Below, in pieces: positions 52,050 to 62,036 of a stretch of DNA of 64,000 nt (position 1 is its first letter; each line of letters opens with the position of its first letter). The position numbers and the translations under genes are program-made. The stretch is from an uncultured Oscillibacter sp. (GTDB lineage Bacteria; Bacillota; Clostridia; Oscillospirales; Oscillospiraceae): NCBI GenBank assembly GCA_910587705.1, contig CAJUMX010000002.1, positions 231,043-295,042 of the forward strand, given 5' to 3'. A model generated the notes under the pieces. The model was given only the letters and a program-made list of their open reading frames with translations. It did no database searches and was not told the DNA's origin.

Positions 52050-53201
52050 TTACTTTGAAACGTTTTTCAGGACCTCTCGCCGGGCCGCTGCGTCCGCCTC
52101 CAGAATGTCCGGGAGGCTGGGTCTGCGGATGACGGGCAGCTCCGTCATGGCCCGGGCGGTGAGGTCAAAGATGTCCCGGAAGCCAATCCGGTCCTCCAGA
52201 AACAGCCGCACCGCCTCCTCGTTGGCGGCGTTCAGCACGGCGCAGGCAGTGCCTCCCTTGGCCGCCGCCACCTCCGCCAGCCGGAGACACGGGAAGGTTC
52301 CCCGGTCCGGCTCCTCAAAGGTCAGCGGCGGGCAGCTCAAAAGGTTCAGCGGCTCCTCCGCCGACTCCGCCCGCTGGGGATAGGTCATGGCGTACCGGAT
52401 GGGCAGGCGCATGTCCGGGGTCCCCAGCTGGGCCAGCAGCGCCCCGTCCCGGAACTCCACCAGGGAGTGGACGATGCTCTGGCGGTGAATGGCCACCTTC
52501 ACCCTGGTCAAAGGGAGGCGGTAAAGCCGCATTGCCTCGATGACCTCCAGCCCCTTATTCATCAGCGTAGCGCAATCTACGGTAATTTTGGGGCCCATCT
52601 TCCAGTTGGGATGCTGCAAGGCGTCTGCCCGGGTTTTCTTTTCCACTTCCGCTTTGGTCATCCCGTAGAAGGGCCCGCCGGAGCAGGTCAGAATCACCCG
52701 CCGGATTTCCCCCCGGTCCAGGCAGCCCTGAACGCACTGGAAAATGGCGGAGTGCTCCGAGTCCACGGGGACGATTTCCGCTCCTCGCTTCTCCGCCGCC
52801 TCCATCACCAGCTCCCCGGCGCAGACCAGGGTCTCTTTGTTGGCCAGGGCGATGCGCTTGCCCTCCCGGATGGCGGCGAGGGTGGGCTTGAGGCCCACCA
52901 TGCCCACCACGGCGGTGACCACCGTGTCCACTCCCGGCAGCGTCGCCGCCGTGGAGAGGGCGGAAACGCCGCCGTGGACCCTGGTATTTGTATCCGCTAG
53001 GCGGACCTTCAAGTCCTTCGCCGCCGCCTCGTCGGTCATAATCACCTGCCGGGGCCGGAACTTCCGGGCCTGCTCCTCTGCCAGAGCCACGCTGTTATGG
53101 GCGGTGATGGCGGCCACCGTCAGCCCCAGCTGCTCCGCCACGTCCAGGGTCTGCCGCCCGATGGAGCCGGTGGAGCCTAAGATTGAAATTGTCTTTGTCA
53201 T
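52050..53201 (-). CDS. dxr: Dxr, 1-deoxy-D-xylulose-5-phosphate reductoisomerase
   Basis: NADPH enzyme making MEP, the first committed step of the pathway completed by ispG downstream. 383 residues. ILGSTGSIGRQTLDV at 7-21, ALANKETLVCAGE near 119, DSEHSAIFQC near 146, and SGGPFYGM near 176. Confidence 0.97.
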   Translation of the reverse strand: MTKTISILGSTGSIGRQTLDVAEQLGLTVAAITAHNSVALAEEQARKFRPRQVIMTDEAAAKDLKVRLADTNTRVHGGVSALSTAATLPGVDTVVTAVVGMVGLKPTLAAIREGKRIALANKETLVCAGELVMEAAEKRGAEIVPVDSEHSAIFQCVQGCLDRGEIRRVILTCSGGPFYGMTKAEVEKKTRADALQHPNWKMGPKITVDCATLMNKGLEVIEAMRLYRLPLTRVKVAIHRQSIVHSLVEFRDGALLAQLGTPDMRLPIRYAMTYPQRAESAEEPLNLLSCPPLTFEEPDRGTFPCLRLAEVAAAKGGTACAVLNAANEEAVRLFLEDRIGFRDIFDLTARAMTELPVIRRPSLPDILEADAAARREVLKNVSK

Positions 53202-53216
53202 GTCTACATCTCTATT

Positions 53217-54026
53217 CTATGGCAGTAAGCTGAAAATAATCTCTATCACCGGAGCTACAAACAGCACGCTGTCAAACCGGTCCAGCACGCCGCCGTGGGC
53301 CAGGAACAAATGCCCGTAGTCCTTGATTCCAAATTCCCGCTTGATGAGGGAAAAGCTCAAATCGCCGATCTGAGCCACCACGCCGCAGATCAGGGCCATC
53401 GCCGCCATGGGGCCATAGCCGATGACGGAGCCGCCGAAAAAGCGATCCATGACCCAGACGAACAACAGGCCGCAAAGGACGTTGCCCGCAAGGCCCCCCA
53501 CAGAGCCCTCGACGGTTTTCTTGGGGCTGACCTTGGGGGCCAGCTTGTGCTTGCCCAGGGTGAGCCCGGCGAAAAAAGCGAAGGTGTCGCAGGCGAAGCT
53601 GAGGATGAAGGGCAGAAGGAGATAGGCCCGGTGGATGCCGGAAGCCTCCAGCCGGAGGAAGGCGGAAAACGAGTAGCCGATGGCGATGCTCCCGAACAGC
53701 CCCGCCATGATCTGGCTGAATTTTACCTCGCCGCCTCGCAAAATCGCGTAGCCAAAGAAGAACACAGCTCCCAGCAAAAAGAGGACCGTGACCCGCTCCG
53801 GTGAGTTAAAGTACCAGCCCACGGTCAGGCCAGCCCAGAGGGTGCTGAACGCGGCCAGCTCCGCTTTTTTCGTGCCGCTGACGCACTGCTGGAACTCCAT
53901 GGCCCCAACACCCGCTAGGATAATCAACGCCAGCGCCATGACAATGGGCGGCGCGGCCAGGACCACGTACAGCAGCGCCGGGATGCCCACTGCGGACACC
54001 AGAATTCTCGACTGTAAAGAACTCAT
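53217..54026 (-). CDS. cdsA: CdsA, phosphatidate cytidylyltransferase
   Basis: Makes CDP-diacylglycerol for phospholipids. 269 residues with about eight membrane helices. The C-terminal signature runs from SLIKREFGIKDYGHL to AHGGVLDRFDS near 220-253. The ATG at 54026 overlaps the uppS stop (ATGA); longer in-frame readings lie inside uppS. Confidence 0.95.
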   Translation of the reverse strand: MSSLQSRILVSAVGIPALLYVVLAAPPIVMALALIILAGVGAMEFQQCVSGTKKAELAAFSTLWAGLTVGWYFNSPERVTVLFLLGAVFFFGYAILRGGEVKFSQIMAGLFGSIAIGYSFSAFLRLEASGIHRAYLLLPFILSFACDTFAFFAGLTLGKHKLAPKVSPKKTVEGSVGGLAGNVLCGLLFVWVMDRFFGGSVIGYGPMAAMALICGVVAQIGDLSFSLIKREFGIKDYGHLFLAHGGVLDRFDSVLFVAPVIEIIFSLLP

Positions 54027-54817
54027 TTCTTCACGCCTCCAAACCGCCGGTCCCGGGCGTGGTAGGCCGCGATGGCCCGGTCCAGCTCCGCCTCGTCGAA
54101 GTCCGGCCAGAGGGTGTCCGTGTAGTAAAACTCTGCGTAGGCGCTCTGCCACAGCAGAAAATTGCTCAGTCGCTGCTCCCCGCTGGGGCGGATGATGAGC
54201 TCCGGGTCCGGGATGCCCGCAGAATCCAGGTAGCCGGAAAACACCGCCTCGTCCAGCTCCTCCGGCCTCCGCTTTCCAGCGGCACAGTTGGCGGCAAAGC
54301 GCCTCGCTGCCCGGAGGATTTCGTCCCGCCCGCCGTAGTTGAGGCACACGTTGGCCTGGAAATCGTCCTTGCTTAGGTGCTCCGTAATCTCGTCCGTCTC
54401 CCGGGCCAGGGCCCGCAGCTCTGGGGCAATGGGGGACATGTCCCCAAAGAAGTGGAGCCGGATGTGGTCCCGCTCCATGGTGTCCACCGCCTCCAAAAGG
54501 TACTTCTTCAAAAGCGCCATGATGGCGGAAACCTCCGTCTCGGAGCGCTTCCAGTTCTCGGTGGAGAAGGCGTAGACCGTCAGGTACTTCACGCCGAGGT
54601 CCTTGCAGTAGGTGGCGATTTTCCGAAAGGTCTCCGCCCCGGCCTTGTGTCCCGCCGTCCGAGGAAGGCCCCGTTTTGTGGCCCAGCGGCCGTTGCCGTC
54701 CATGATGATCGCAATGTGACGGGGCGGGGCCGGCAGACTCCCGCCGTTTTCCCTTCGTGCCGTTCCATTAGCGCGGGGCGGCGTTAGCCGCCCCGTTTCG
54801 TTCCTGTTTTCCGCCAT
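54023..54817 (-). CDS. uppS: UppS, undecaprenyl diphosphate synthase
   Basis: cis-Prenyltransferase making the C55 lipid carrier. 264 residues. HIAIIMDGNGRWATKRGLPR starts near 34; EIRSAGE-like substrate region PELIIRPSGEQRLSNFLLWQ near 205-224. A 30-residue polar N-terminal extension precedes the domain. The start overlaps the frr stop (TGATG). It links the isoprenoid genes to the cell-wall carrier. Confidence 0.96.
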   Translation of the reverse strand: MAENRNETGRLTPPRANGTARRENGGSLPAPPRHIAIIMDGNGRWATKRGLPRTAGHKAGAETFRKIATYCKDLGVKYLTVYAFSTENWKRSETEVSAIMALLKKYLLEAVDTMERDHIRLHFFGDMSPIAPELRALARETDEITEHLSKDDFQANVCLNYGGRDEILRAARRFAANCAAGKRRPEELDEAVFSGYLDSAGIPDPELIIRPSGEQRLSNFLLWQSAYAEFYYTDTLWPDFDEAELDRAIAAYHARDRRFGGVKK

Positions 54818-55374
54818 CAAACCGCCATCAATTCCTTTTCCTTCTTGGCCAGCAGTTCGTCCAGCTTCTTGCAGCTCTCGTCGGTGAGCTTCTGGAAGTC
54901 CTTTTCCACCTGCTTCAGCTCATCCTCGGTGATCTCGGACTTTTTCTCCTGCTTTTTGAAGTTGTCCATGGCATCCCGGCGGATGTTCCGTACCGCCACC
55001 TTGCCGCTCTCGGCGTATTTGCGGATCTGCTTTACCAGCTCCTTCCGGCGCTCCTCGGTGAGCTGGGGAAAGGCCAGACGCAGGGCCTTACCGTCGTTCT
55101 GGGGGTTGATCCCTAAGTCGGAGTTTTGAATGGCCTTTTCAATCAGCTTCAAGGCAGAGCCGTCCCAGGGGGAGATCAGCAGGGTCCGGGCGTCCGGGGA
55201 GGAGATGGCGGCAATCTGCTGGATGGGGGTGGGGCTGCCGTAGTAGTCCACCAGAATCCGGTCCAGCACGGAGGCGTTGGCCCGGCCCGCCCGGACGGAG
55301 GCGAAGTCCGCCGCCACGGAGTCGATGCTCTTTTTCATTTTGTCCTCGTATACCTTGTATTCGTCCTTTAACAT
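54817..55374 (-). CDS. frr: Frr, ribosome recycling factor
   Basis: 185 residues, standard length; three-helix bundle with the RAGRANASVLDRI segment near 28-40. Releases mRNA and tRNA after termination. AAAGGAGCGTCTTTATT precedes the ATG. Follows pyrH as in most bacteria. Confidence 0.97.
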   Translation of the reverse strand: MLKDEYKVYEDKMKKSIDSVAADFASVRAGRANASVLDRILVDYYGSPTPIQQIAAISSPDARTLLISPWDGSALKLIEKAIQNSDLGINPQNDGKALRLAFPQLTEERRKELVKQIRKYAESGKVAVRNIRRDAMDNFKKQEKKSEITEDELKQVEKDFQKLTDESCKKLDELLAKKEKELMAV

Positions 55375-55425
55375 AATAAAGACGCTCCTTTCAATTGTTC
55401 AAATCCGACGGATGCCTCCAGCCGG

Positions 55426-56142
55426 TTATTCCTTTACAATCGTGCCAACCTTCTCACCGCAGACGGCCCGGACAATGTTCTCCGGGTCTTTCAGGGCGAA
55501 GAGCAGCACAGGAATGTGATTATCCATGGAGAGGGATGTGGCTGTGGTGTCCATGACCATTAGGTGCTGGGCCAGCACGTCGTCATAGCTGATGGTGTCG
55601 TATTTCACTGCGCCAGGGTCCTTTACCGGGTCAGCGGAGTACACGCCGTCCACGTTTTTCGCCAGCAGGATGACCTCCGCGCCGATTTCGGCGGCCCGGA
55701 GGACGGCGGCGGTGTCCGTGGAGAAGAAGGGGTTGCCGGTGCCGCAGCCGAAGATGACCACCCTTCCCTTTTCCAAATGCCGGATGGCCCGGGAGCGGAT
55801 GTAGGGCTCGGCAATGGGGCGCATTTCAATGGCCGTCTGGACCCGGACGGGAATGCCCTTTTGCTCGCAGACATCGGCCACGGCCAGGCAGTTCATGACG
55901 GTGGCCAGCATGCCCATGTGGTCTGCCCGGGTGCGCTCCATGCGGCCTCCGCCGTCCTTGGCTCCCCGCCAGAAGTTGCCGCCGCCCACCACTAATCCGA
56001 TCTGAACGCCCATGTCCAGGCATTCCTTCACCACGTCGCAAACCCGGCCGATGACCTGGAAGTCCAGCCCGGTCCGCTTGTCTCCGGCCAGGGCCTCGCC
56101 GCTGATTTTCAGCAGCACCCGCCGGTATACAGGTTTTGTCAT
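55426..56142 (-). CDS. pyrH: PyrH, UMP kinase
   Basis: Hexameric UMP kinase of the amino-acid-kinase fold. 238 residues. RVLLKISGEALAG near 7-19, GLVVGGGNFWRG near 49-60, and GNPFFSTDTAA near 135. First gene of the pyrH-frr-uppS-cdsA-dxr-rseP-ispG-polC run. GGGAGGTCACGCG precedes the ATG. No convincing promoter was found upstream. Confidence 0.97.
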   Translation of the reverse strand: MTKPVYRRVLLKISGEALAGDKRTGLDFQVIGRVCDVVKECLDMGVQIGLVVGGGNFWRGAKDGGGRMERTRADHMGMLATVMNCLAVADVCEQKGIPVRVQTAIEMRPIAEPYIRSRAIRHLEKGRVVIFGCGTGNPFFSTDTAAVLRAAEIGAEVILLAKNVDGVYSADPVKDPGAVKYDTISYDDVLAQHLMVMDTTATSLSMDNHIPVLLFALKDPENIVRAVCGEKVGTIVKE

Positions 56143-56269
56143 CGCGTGACCTCCCTTTTCCGATATCCGTCGTTCTGTGGGGATTTTACAGTGATTTCTA
56201 TTTTAACGTATTTTTCCGGTTTTGCATAGGGGGTAGACGAGATTTTCCGAAAAAAAGCCGGGAACCCCC

Positions 56270-56299
56270 TTGCATCTCCGTCTTTCTTTGGAATACAAT
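56270..56299 (+). promoter_or_regulatory. Sigma-A promoter of the dipeptidase gene
   Basis: TTGCAT (56270-56275), 18-bp spacer, TACAAT (56294-56299), 41 bp before the ATG. Confidence 0.65.
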
Positions 56300-56340
56300 A
56301 AAGCCCCCGGCCCTGCCGCCGGGACGAAAGGAGCCTTGCT

Positions 56341-57312
56341 ATGATCTTTGACGGACATTCCGATCTTCTCTACGACGTGACCCGCCGCCGCCTGGCGGGG
56401 GAATCCCATGTATTGGAACAACACCACCTGGACCGTCTCCGCCGGGGCGGTATCGAGGGCCTGGCCCTGGCCCTCTGGTATGGCCGGGGGCAGGGTCAAA
56501 CCTTCTGGGAGAGCGTCCCCGGGGCGGAGCGCGCCGCCCACCGGCTAGAGGTGATGCTCTCCTGCGCCCAGGCAGAATTTGCCGAGTGCCCCTGGCTGGC
56601 GGTGGTCCGCACCGCGGCGGAGGCGGAGGCCACCCGGGCGGAGGGAAAGCTATACGCCTTTCTGGCCATCGAGGGCATGGAGGGCCTGGAGGGCCCGGAG
56701 GAGCTGGATCGCCTGGCCTCCCTGGGCCTTCGGCTGGGAATGCTCACCTGGAACGAGGACAACCGCTTTGCCGCCGGGGCCGCCCAGGACCCCGGCAAGG
56801 GCCTGACGGACCTGGGCCGCCGGGCCATCCGGCGGATGGAGGACCTGGGAACGCTTATCGACGTCTCCCACCTGAACGAGGGCGGATTCCAGGAGGTCCT
56901 GCGGCTGGCCCATGGCCCGGTAATCGCCTCCCACTCCAACTGCCGCGCTCTGTGCGACGTGCCCCGCAACCTCACCGACGAACAGCTCCGGGCCATCCGG
57001 GACAGCGGCGGCGTGGTGGGCGTGAACGCCTACCACAGCTTTGTCCACGAGGACCCGGAGCGGCAGACGGTGGAAACCCTGGCCCTCCACGCCGCCCACA
57101 TGGCGGAGGTCATGGGGGTGGAGCATGTGGCCTGCGGCTTTGACTTTTGTGAATTCATGGGCTCCCCCGGCAACGAGGCGGCTCGGGGCCTAGAGGACTG
57201 CGGCCATGCCGCGGCCTTCCTGAACTGCTTGGAGCGGTTGGGGATGCACCCAGCGGAGCGGGAGATGGTTTCCCGGAAAAATCTTTTGAGAATTTTCCGG
57301 GAAACGCAATAA
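56341..57312 (+). CDS. Membrane-dipeptidase family (M19) peptidase
   Basis: Zinc dipeptidase fold. 323 residues. Metal ligands in DGHSD (4-8), AIEGMEGL near 109, DVSHLNE near 176 and ASHSNCRALCDVPRNL near 197. Homologous enzymes cleave dipeptides, including those with D-residues. No signal peptide, so cytoplasmic. Own promoter; galK follows with a separate promoter. Confidence 0.92.
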   Translation: MIFDGHSDLLYDVTRRRLAGESHVLEQHHLDRLRRGGIEGLALALWYGRGQGQTFWESVPGAERAAHRLEVMLSCAQAEFAECPWLAVVRTAAEAEATRAEGKLYAFLAIEGMEGLEGPEELDRLASLGLRLGMLTWNEDNRFAAGAAQDPGKGLTDLGRRAIRRMEDLGTLIDVSHLNEGGFQEVLRLAHGPVIASHSNCRALCDVPRNLTDEQLRAIRDSGGVVGVNAYHSFVHEDPERQTVETLALHAAHMAEVMGVEHVACGFDFCEFMGSPGNEAARGLEDCGHAAAFLNCLERLGMHPAEREMVSRKNLLRIFRETQ

Positions 57313-57320
57313 AATTACCA

Positions 57321-57349
57321 TTGTATTCCGGAGGGAAATTCACTATACT
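57321..57349 (+). promoter_or_regulatory. Sigma-A promoter of galK-galT
   Basis: TTGTAT (57321-57326), 17-bp spacer, TATACT (57344-57349), 30 bp before the galK ATG. Confidence 0.75.
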
Positions 57350-57379
57350 GGACAGGACTAGAAAAAGGAGGCGGAACTC

Positions 57380-58669
57380 ATGTATTCTTGCAATCAACTG
57401 CTCCAAGCCCTGGAGGCGGGCCAGTGCGACGCCCCCCTCGCCGCCGTCTACACCACCGAGGGCCTGACCCAGGCCCGGGCCCGGGCCCTGCATGTCACCC
57501 AGGCCCTGGCGGACGCCTTCGCCCCTAAGGGCGCCGCCGCGCTCTTCAGCGGTCCCGGCCGCACGGAGTTGGGAGGCAACCACACGGACCACCAGCGGGG
57601 CCACGTCCTCTGCGCCAGCGTAGACATGGATATGCTGGCCTGCGCCGCCCCCAACGGGCTGAACATCATCCGGGTTCAGTCCGAGGGCTATCCCACCCTA
57701 GAGGTGGACCTCAGCGATCTCAGCCCCCGGCCTGAGGAGACCAACACCTCCGCCGCCCTGGTCCGGGGCGTGGCGGCGGGCGTCGCCCAGCGGGGCTATG
57801 CCGTGGGCGGCTTTGACGCCTGCGCCGTGTCCAACGTCCTCTCTGGCTCCGGCCTCAGCTCCTCCGCCGCCTATGAAATTCTCATCGGCAACATCATCAA
57901 TCACTTCTTCTGCCAGGGGAAGCTGGACGCCATCGAGCTGGCCAAAATCGGCCAGTACGCCGAAAACGTCCACTTCGGCAAGCTCAGCGGCTTGATGGAC
58001 CAGATGGGCTCCTCCGTAGGCGGCGCGGTAGCCATCGACTTCGGCGACGCCACAAACCCGGTGGTCCGGCCCATCTCCTACGACTTCGCCCTCTCTGGCC
58101 ACGCTCTTTGCATCGTGGACACCGGCTCTGACCACAGCGCCAAGCACCTGACGGAGGACTACTCCAACATCACCCGGGAGATGCGCTCCGTGGCGGTCCA
58201 TTTCAGTAAGCAGCTCCTCCGGGAGGTTCCCGAGGCAGACTTCCGGGCCGCCATCCCCGCCCTGCGGCGGGAGTGCGGTGACCGGGCCATTCTCCGGGCT
58301 CTCCACTTCTACGACGACGACCGCCGGGCTGTCCAGGAGGCGGACGCCTTGGAGCAGGGGGACTTTTCGGGCTTCCTGGCCCTGGTGAACGCCTCCGGCG
58401 TGTCCTCCTCCCTGCACCTCCAAAACACCTGGTCCACGGCGGACCCCCGGCAGCAGGCCATCCCCCTGGCCCTGGCCTTCGGCCGGGAACTGCTGGAGGG
58501 AACCGGGTCCATCCGGGTCCACGGCGGCGGCTTCGCCGGGACCATCCAGGCCTTTGTCCCCCTAGAGAAGCTGGAGTCCTTCCGTTCTGGCATGGAGGCC
58601 CTGCTGGGCCCCGGCATGTGCCACGTGCTCCGGGTTCGTCCCCAGGGCGGCTGCGTGGTGGTGGCTTGA
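57380..58669 (+). CDS. galK: GalK, galactokinase
   Basis: GHMP kinase phosphorylating galactose at C1. 429 residues, the longer Firmicutes type. Galactokinase signature GRTELGGNHTDHQ near 57-69, ATP loop GSGLSSSAAYE near 157-167, and the C-terminal RVHGGGFAGT near 377. GGAGGCGGAACTC precedes the ATG. galT follows after 59 bp. Confidence 0.95.
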   Translation: MYSCNQLLQALEAGQCDAPLAAVYTTEGLTQARARALHVTQALADAFAPKGAAALFSGPGRTELGGNHTDHQRGHVLCASVDMDMLACAAPNGLNIIRVQSEGYPTLEVDLSDLSPRPEETNTSAALVRGVAAGVAQRGYAVGGFDACAVSNVLSGSGLSSSAAYEILIGNIINHFFCQGKLDAIELAKIGQYAENVHFGKLSGLMDQMGSSVGGAVAIDFGDATNPVVRPISYDFALSGHALCIVDTGSDHSAKHLTEDYSNITREMRSVAVHFSKQLLREVPEADFRAAIPALRRECGDRAILRALHFYDDDRRAVQEADALEQGDFSGFLALVNASGVSSSLHLQNTWSTADPRQQAIPLALAFGRELLEGTGSIRVHGGGFAGTIQAFVPLEKLESFRSGMEALLGPGMCHVLRVRPQGGCVVVA

Positions 58670-58728
58670 GCAAGCTTTTCCTGATCGAAAGCCTTTGAAA
58701 CGACATTGAAAAAGAGAGGGACAACATT

Positions 58729-60219
58729 ATGGTCAACGAAGCCGTATCCAAGCTGGCCTCCTACGCCCTGCGGACGGGGCTGATTGAGGAAAGCGAGTAC
58801 ATTTGGGCCGTCAACACGATTCTGGACACCCTGCGCATCGACGGCTATACTGACCCTGGACAGAACTGGGGGGAAATCGAGCTGGTCCCCGTGCTGGAGG
58901 AGCTGCTGGACGACGCCCATGCCCGGGGCGTGCTGGCGGAAAACTCTGTGGTTTACCGGGACCTGTTCGACACGGAGCTGATGGGCCGCTTGACCCCCCG
59001 TCCGGCTCAAGTAATCGCCAAATTCCAGGCGCTCTATGCCCAGGCCCCCAAGGCTGCCACGGACTGGTACTACAAATTCAGCCAGGACACCAACTACATC
59101 CGCCGGGACCGCATCGCCAAGGACATGCAGTGGAAATCCCCCACGGAATACGGGGACCTGGATATCACCATCAACCTCTCCAAGCCGGAGAAGGACCCCA
59201 AGGCCATCGCCGCCGCCCGGGACCTCCCCGCCTCCAACTACCCCCGCTGCCTGCTCTGCGCGGAAAACGAGGGCTATGCCGGTCGGGTAAACCATCCCGC
59301 CCGCCAAAATCACCGGGTAGTTCCCATCACCATCAACGGCTCTCCCTGGTTTTTGCAGTACTCCCCCTACGTTTATTATAATGAGCACTGCATCTGCTTC
59401 AACAAAGAGCACACCCCCATGAAGATTGACCGGGCCTGCTTCGGCAAGCTCCTGGATTTTGTGGGGCAGTTCCCCCATTATTTCGTGGGCTCCAACGCGG
59501 ACCTGCCTATCGTGGGTGGCTCTATTTTGGCGCACGACCACTTCCAGGGCGGATGCTACACCTTCGCCATGGAGACCGCCCCGGTGGAGACTTCCTTCAC
59601 CTTCCCCGGCTTTGAGGACGTAGGAGCGGGCATTGTCAAATGGCCCATGTCTGTCATCCGGATTTACTCCGAAAACCCGGACCGGCTCATCGACCTGGCC
59701 GACCGAATTTTGAACAAGTGGCGGGCCTATACCGACAAGGCGGCGGTTATCCTCGCCGAGACAGAGGGCGTGCCCCACAACACCATTACCCCCATTGCCC
59801 GGCGGCGGGGCGAAACGTTCGAGCTGGACCTGGTGCTGCGGAACAACCTGACCACTGAGCGGTACCCCCTGGGCCTCTATCACCCCCACGACGAGCTTCA
59901 CCATATTAAAAAAGAGAATATCGGCCTCATTGAGGTCATGGGCCTGGCGGTGCTTCCCGCCCGGCTGAAGGAGGAGCTGGCGGCGGTGGCAGAGGGCCTC
60001 GCCAAGGGCCTGGACCTCCGGGGGGACGAAAAGACCGCCAAGCATGCCGACTGGGCGGAGGCCTTCGCTCCCAACTATACGATTACAACGGAGAACGCCC
60101 TGGAGATCGTCCAGAAGGAAACCGGCCTGGTTTTCGCCCAGGTCCTGGAGCACGCCGGGGTCTACAAGCGGACGGCGGAGGGCAAGGCGGCCTTCCTCCG
60201 GTTCCTGAACGCCGTCTGA
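58729..60219 (+). CDS. galT: GalT, UTP-hexose-1-phosphate uridylyltransferase, class II
   Basis: Converts galactose-1-phosphate to UDP-galactose. 496 residues; the class II (GalT2) length and late motif LGLYHPHDELHHIKKENIGL near 383-402 distinguish it from the 350-residue class I enzyme. Operon with galK. No galE is present in the window. Confidence 0.94.
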   Translation: MVNEAVSKLASYALRTGLIEESEYIWAVNTILDTLRIDGYTDPGQNWGEIELVPVLEELLDDAHARGVLAENSVVYRDLFDTELMGRLTPRPAQVIAKFQALYAQAPKAATDWYYKFSQDTNYIRRDRIAKDMQWKSPTEYGDLDITINLSKPEKDPKAIAAARDLPASNYPRCLLCAENEGYAGRVNHPARQNHRVVPITINGSPWFLQYSPYVYYNEHCICFNKEHTPMKIDRACFGKLLDFVGQFPHYFVGSNADLPIVGGSILAHDHFQGGCYTFAMETAPVETSFTFPGFEDVGAGIVKWPMSVIRIYSENPDRLIDLADRILNKWRAYTDKAAVILAETEGVPHNTITPIARRRGETFELDLVLRNNLTTERYPLGLYHPHDELHHIKKENIGLIEVMGLAVLPARLKEELAAVAEGLAKGLDLRGDEKTAKHADWAEAFAPNYTITTENALEIVQKETGLVFAQVLEHAGVYKRTAEGKAAFLRFLNAV

Positions 60220-60242
60220 TTCCCGCTTCATTGTCTTGTAGT

Positions 60243-60270
60243 GCCCCGCCGGCAAAGCCGGCGGGGCGTT
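60243..60270 (+). terminator. Terminator of galK-galT
   Basis: An 11-bp perfect GC stem (60243-60253 with 60257-60267) with a 3-nt loop and a short GTTT tail. Confidence 0.65.
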
Positions 60271-60278
60271 TCCCCGTC

Positions 60279-60307
60279 TTGACATCGGCGGGATTCTATA
60301 TTATGAT
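60279..60307 (+). promoter_or_regulatory. Sigma-A promoter of ilvD
   Basis: TTGACA (60279-60284), 17-bp spacer, TATGAT (60302-60307), right after the galT terminator. Confidence 0.75.
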
Positions 60308-60368
60308 AAAAACTCAAACGAACAGACGATTTTCCCGGGCAAAGCCCGGACACATAGGAGGCAAACAC

Positions 60369-62036
60369 ATGAAAGATTTCAGCCGCAACGTCACGCAGGG
60401 CATCGAGCGAGCCCCCAACCGCTCCCTGTTCTATGCCCTGGGCTACACCAAGGAGGAGCTGGAGCGCCCGCTGATCGGCGTGGTCTGCTCCTATAACGAA
60501 ATCGTCCCCGGCCACATGAACCTGGACAAAATCGCCGAGGCCGTCAAAGCCGGCGTCCGGGCCGCCGGTGGCACACCAGTGGAGTTCCCCGCCATCGCCG
60601 TGTGCGACGGAATCGCCATGGGCCATGTGGGCATGAAATACTCCCTCATTACCCGGGACCTCATTGCCGATTCCACCGAGGCCATGGCCATCGCCCACCA
60701 GTTTGACGGGCTGGTCATGATTCCCAACTGTGACAAGAACGTTCCCGGCCTCCTCATGGCCGCCGCCCGGCTGAACATCCCCGCCATTTTTGTCTCCGGC
60801 GGCCCCATGCTGGCGGGACGGCTGAACGACGGGCGGCGCACCTGCCTGAGCCACATGTTTGAGGCCGTGGGCAGCTACTACGCCGGGAAGCTGGACGAGG
60901 AAGGCGTGGAGGACTATGAGAACAACGCCTGTCCCACCTGCGGCTCCTGCTCCGGCATGTACACCGCCAACTCCATGAACTGCCTGACGGAGGCCATCGG
61001 CATGGCCCTCCGGGGCAACGGCACCATCCCCGCCGTCTGGTCCGCCCGGCTGCGGCTGGCCAAGCACACCGGCATGAAGATCATGGAGCTGGTGGAAAAG
61101 AACATCCGCCCCCGGGACATCATGACCGAGGCGGCCTTCCACAACGCCGAGACGGTGGACATGGCCCTGGGCTGCTCCACCAACACCATGCTCCACCTCC
61201 CCGCCATCGCCCACGAGTGTGGCATTGCGCTGGACCTGGACATGTCCAATGAGATTTCCAGCCGGACCCCCAACCTCTGCCACCTGGCCCCCGCCGGGGA
61301 TACCTACATGGAGGACCTGGAGGGCGCGGGCGGCGTCTACGCCGTCATGAAGGAGCTGACGAAAAAGAACCTTCTGGACACCTCTCTCATGACCTGCACC
61401 GGAAAGACCATCGCCGAGAATCTGGAGGGGGTGGAAAACCGGAACCCGGAGCTCATCCGCCCCATTGAACGCCCCTACTCCCAGGACGGCGGCATCGCCG
61501 TGCTGAAGGGCAACCTGGCCCCGGAGGGCTGCGTGGTGAAGCGCTCCGCCGTGGCCTCTGAAATGATGATCCACAAGGGCCCCGCCCGGGTCTTTGATTG
61601 CGAGGAGGACGCCATCGCCGCCATCTACGCCGGAAAAATTGTGGCCGGGGACGTGGTGGTCATCCGCTACGAGGGCCCCAAGGGCGGCCCCGGCATGCGG
61701 GAGATGCTGAATCCCACCTCCGCCATCGCGGGCATGGGCCTGGACAAGGACGTGGCCCTCATCACTGACGGCCGCTTTTCCGGCGCGACGAGAGGCGCTT
61801 CCATCGGCCATGTCTGCCCCGAGGCGGCCCAGGGCGGCCCCATCGCCTTTGTGGAGGACGGGGACACCATCGCCATCGACATCACTAAATGCTCCATCTC
61901 CCTGGAGGTGGACGAGGCCACCTTGGCGGCCCGGAGGGCCAAGTGGGTCTGCCCGGAGCCCAAAATCAAAACCGGCTACGCCGCCCGCTACGCCAAGCTG
62001 GTCACCAGCGCCGCCCGGGGGGCGGTCCTGGAATAA
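60369..62036 (+). CDS. ilvD: IlvD, dihydroxy-acid dehydratase
   Basis: Fe-S enzyme of valine, isoleucine and leucine synthesis. 555 residues. Cluster cysteines in PNCDKNVPG near 119 and CPTCGSCSGMYTANSMNC near 190-207; C-terminal DGRFSGATRG near 466. The ATG at 60369 follows ATAGGAGGCAAACAC. It supplies the 2-ketoisovalerate used by leuA, though the genes are 40 kb apart and ilvBNC are not in the window. No T-box is seen in its 55-nt leader. Confidence 0.96.
   Translation: MKDFSRNVTQGIERAPNRSLFYALGYTKEELERPLIGVVCSYNEIVPGHMNLDKIAEAVKAGVRAAGGTPVEFPAIAVCDGIAMGHVGMKYSLITRDLIADSTEAMAIAHQFDGLVMIPNCDKNVPGLLMAAARLNIPAIFVSGGPMLAGRLNDGRRTCLSHMFEAVGSYYAGKLDEEGVEDYENNACPTCGSCSGMYTANSMNCLTEAIGMALRGNGTIPAVWSARLRLAKHTGMKIMELVEKNIRPRDIMTEAAFHNAETVDMALGCSTNTMLHLPAIAHECGIALDLDMSNEISSRTPNLCHLAPAGDTYMEDLEGAGGVYAVMKELTKKNLLDTSLMTCTGKTIAENLEGVENRNPELIRPIERPYSQDGGIAVLKGNLAPEGCVVKRSAVASEMMIHKGPARVFDCEEDAIAAIYAGKIVAGDVVVIRYEGPKGGPGMREMLNPTSAIAGMGLDKDVALITDGRFSGATRGASIGHVCPEAAQGGPIAFVEDGDTIAIDITKCSISLEVDEATLAARRAKWVCPEPKIKTGYAARYAKLVTSAARGAVLE

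Noticed and set aside
56150..56269. Promoter for pyrH (TATGCA-17-TAAAAT on minus)
   Set aside because: The -35 matches the consensus poorly and the region is AT-rich, so chance is likely.
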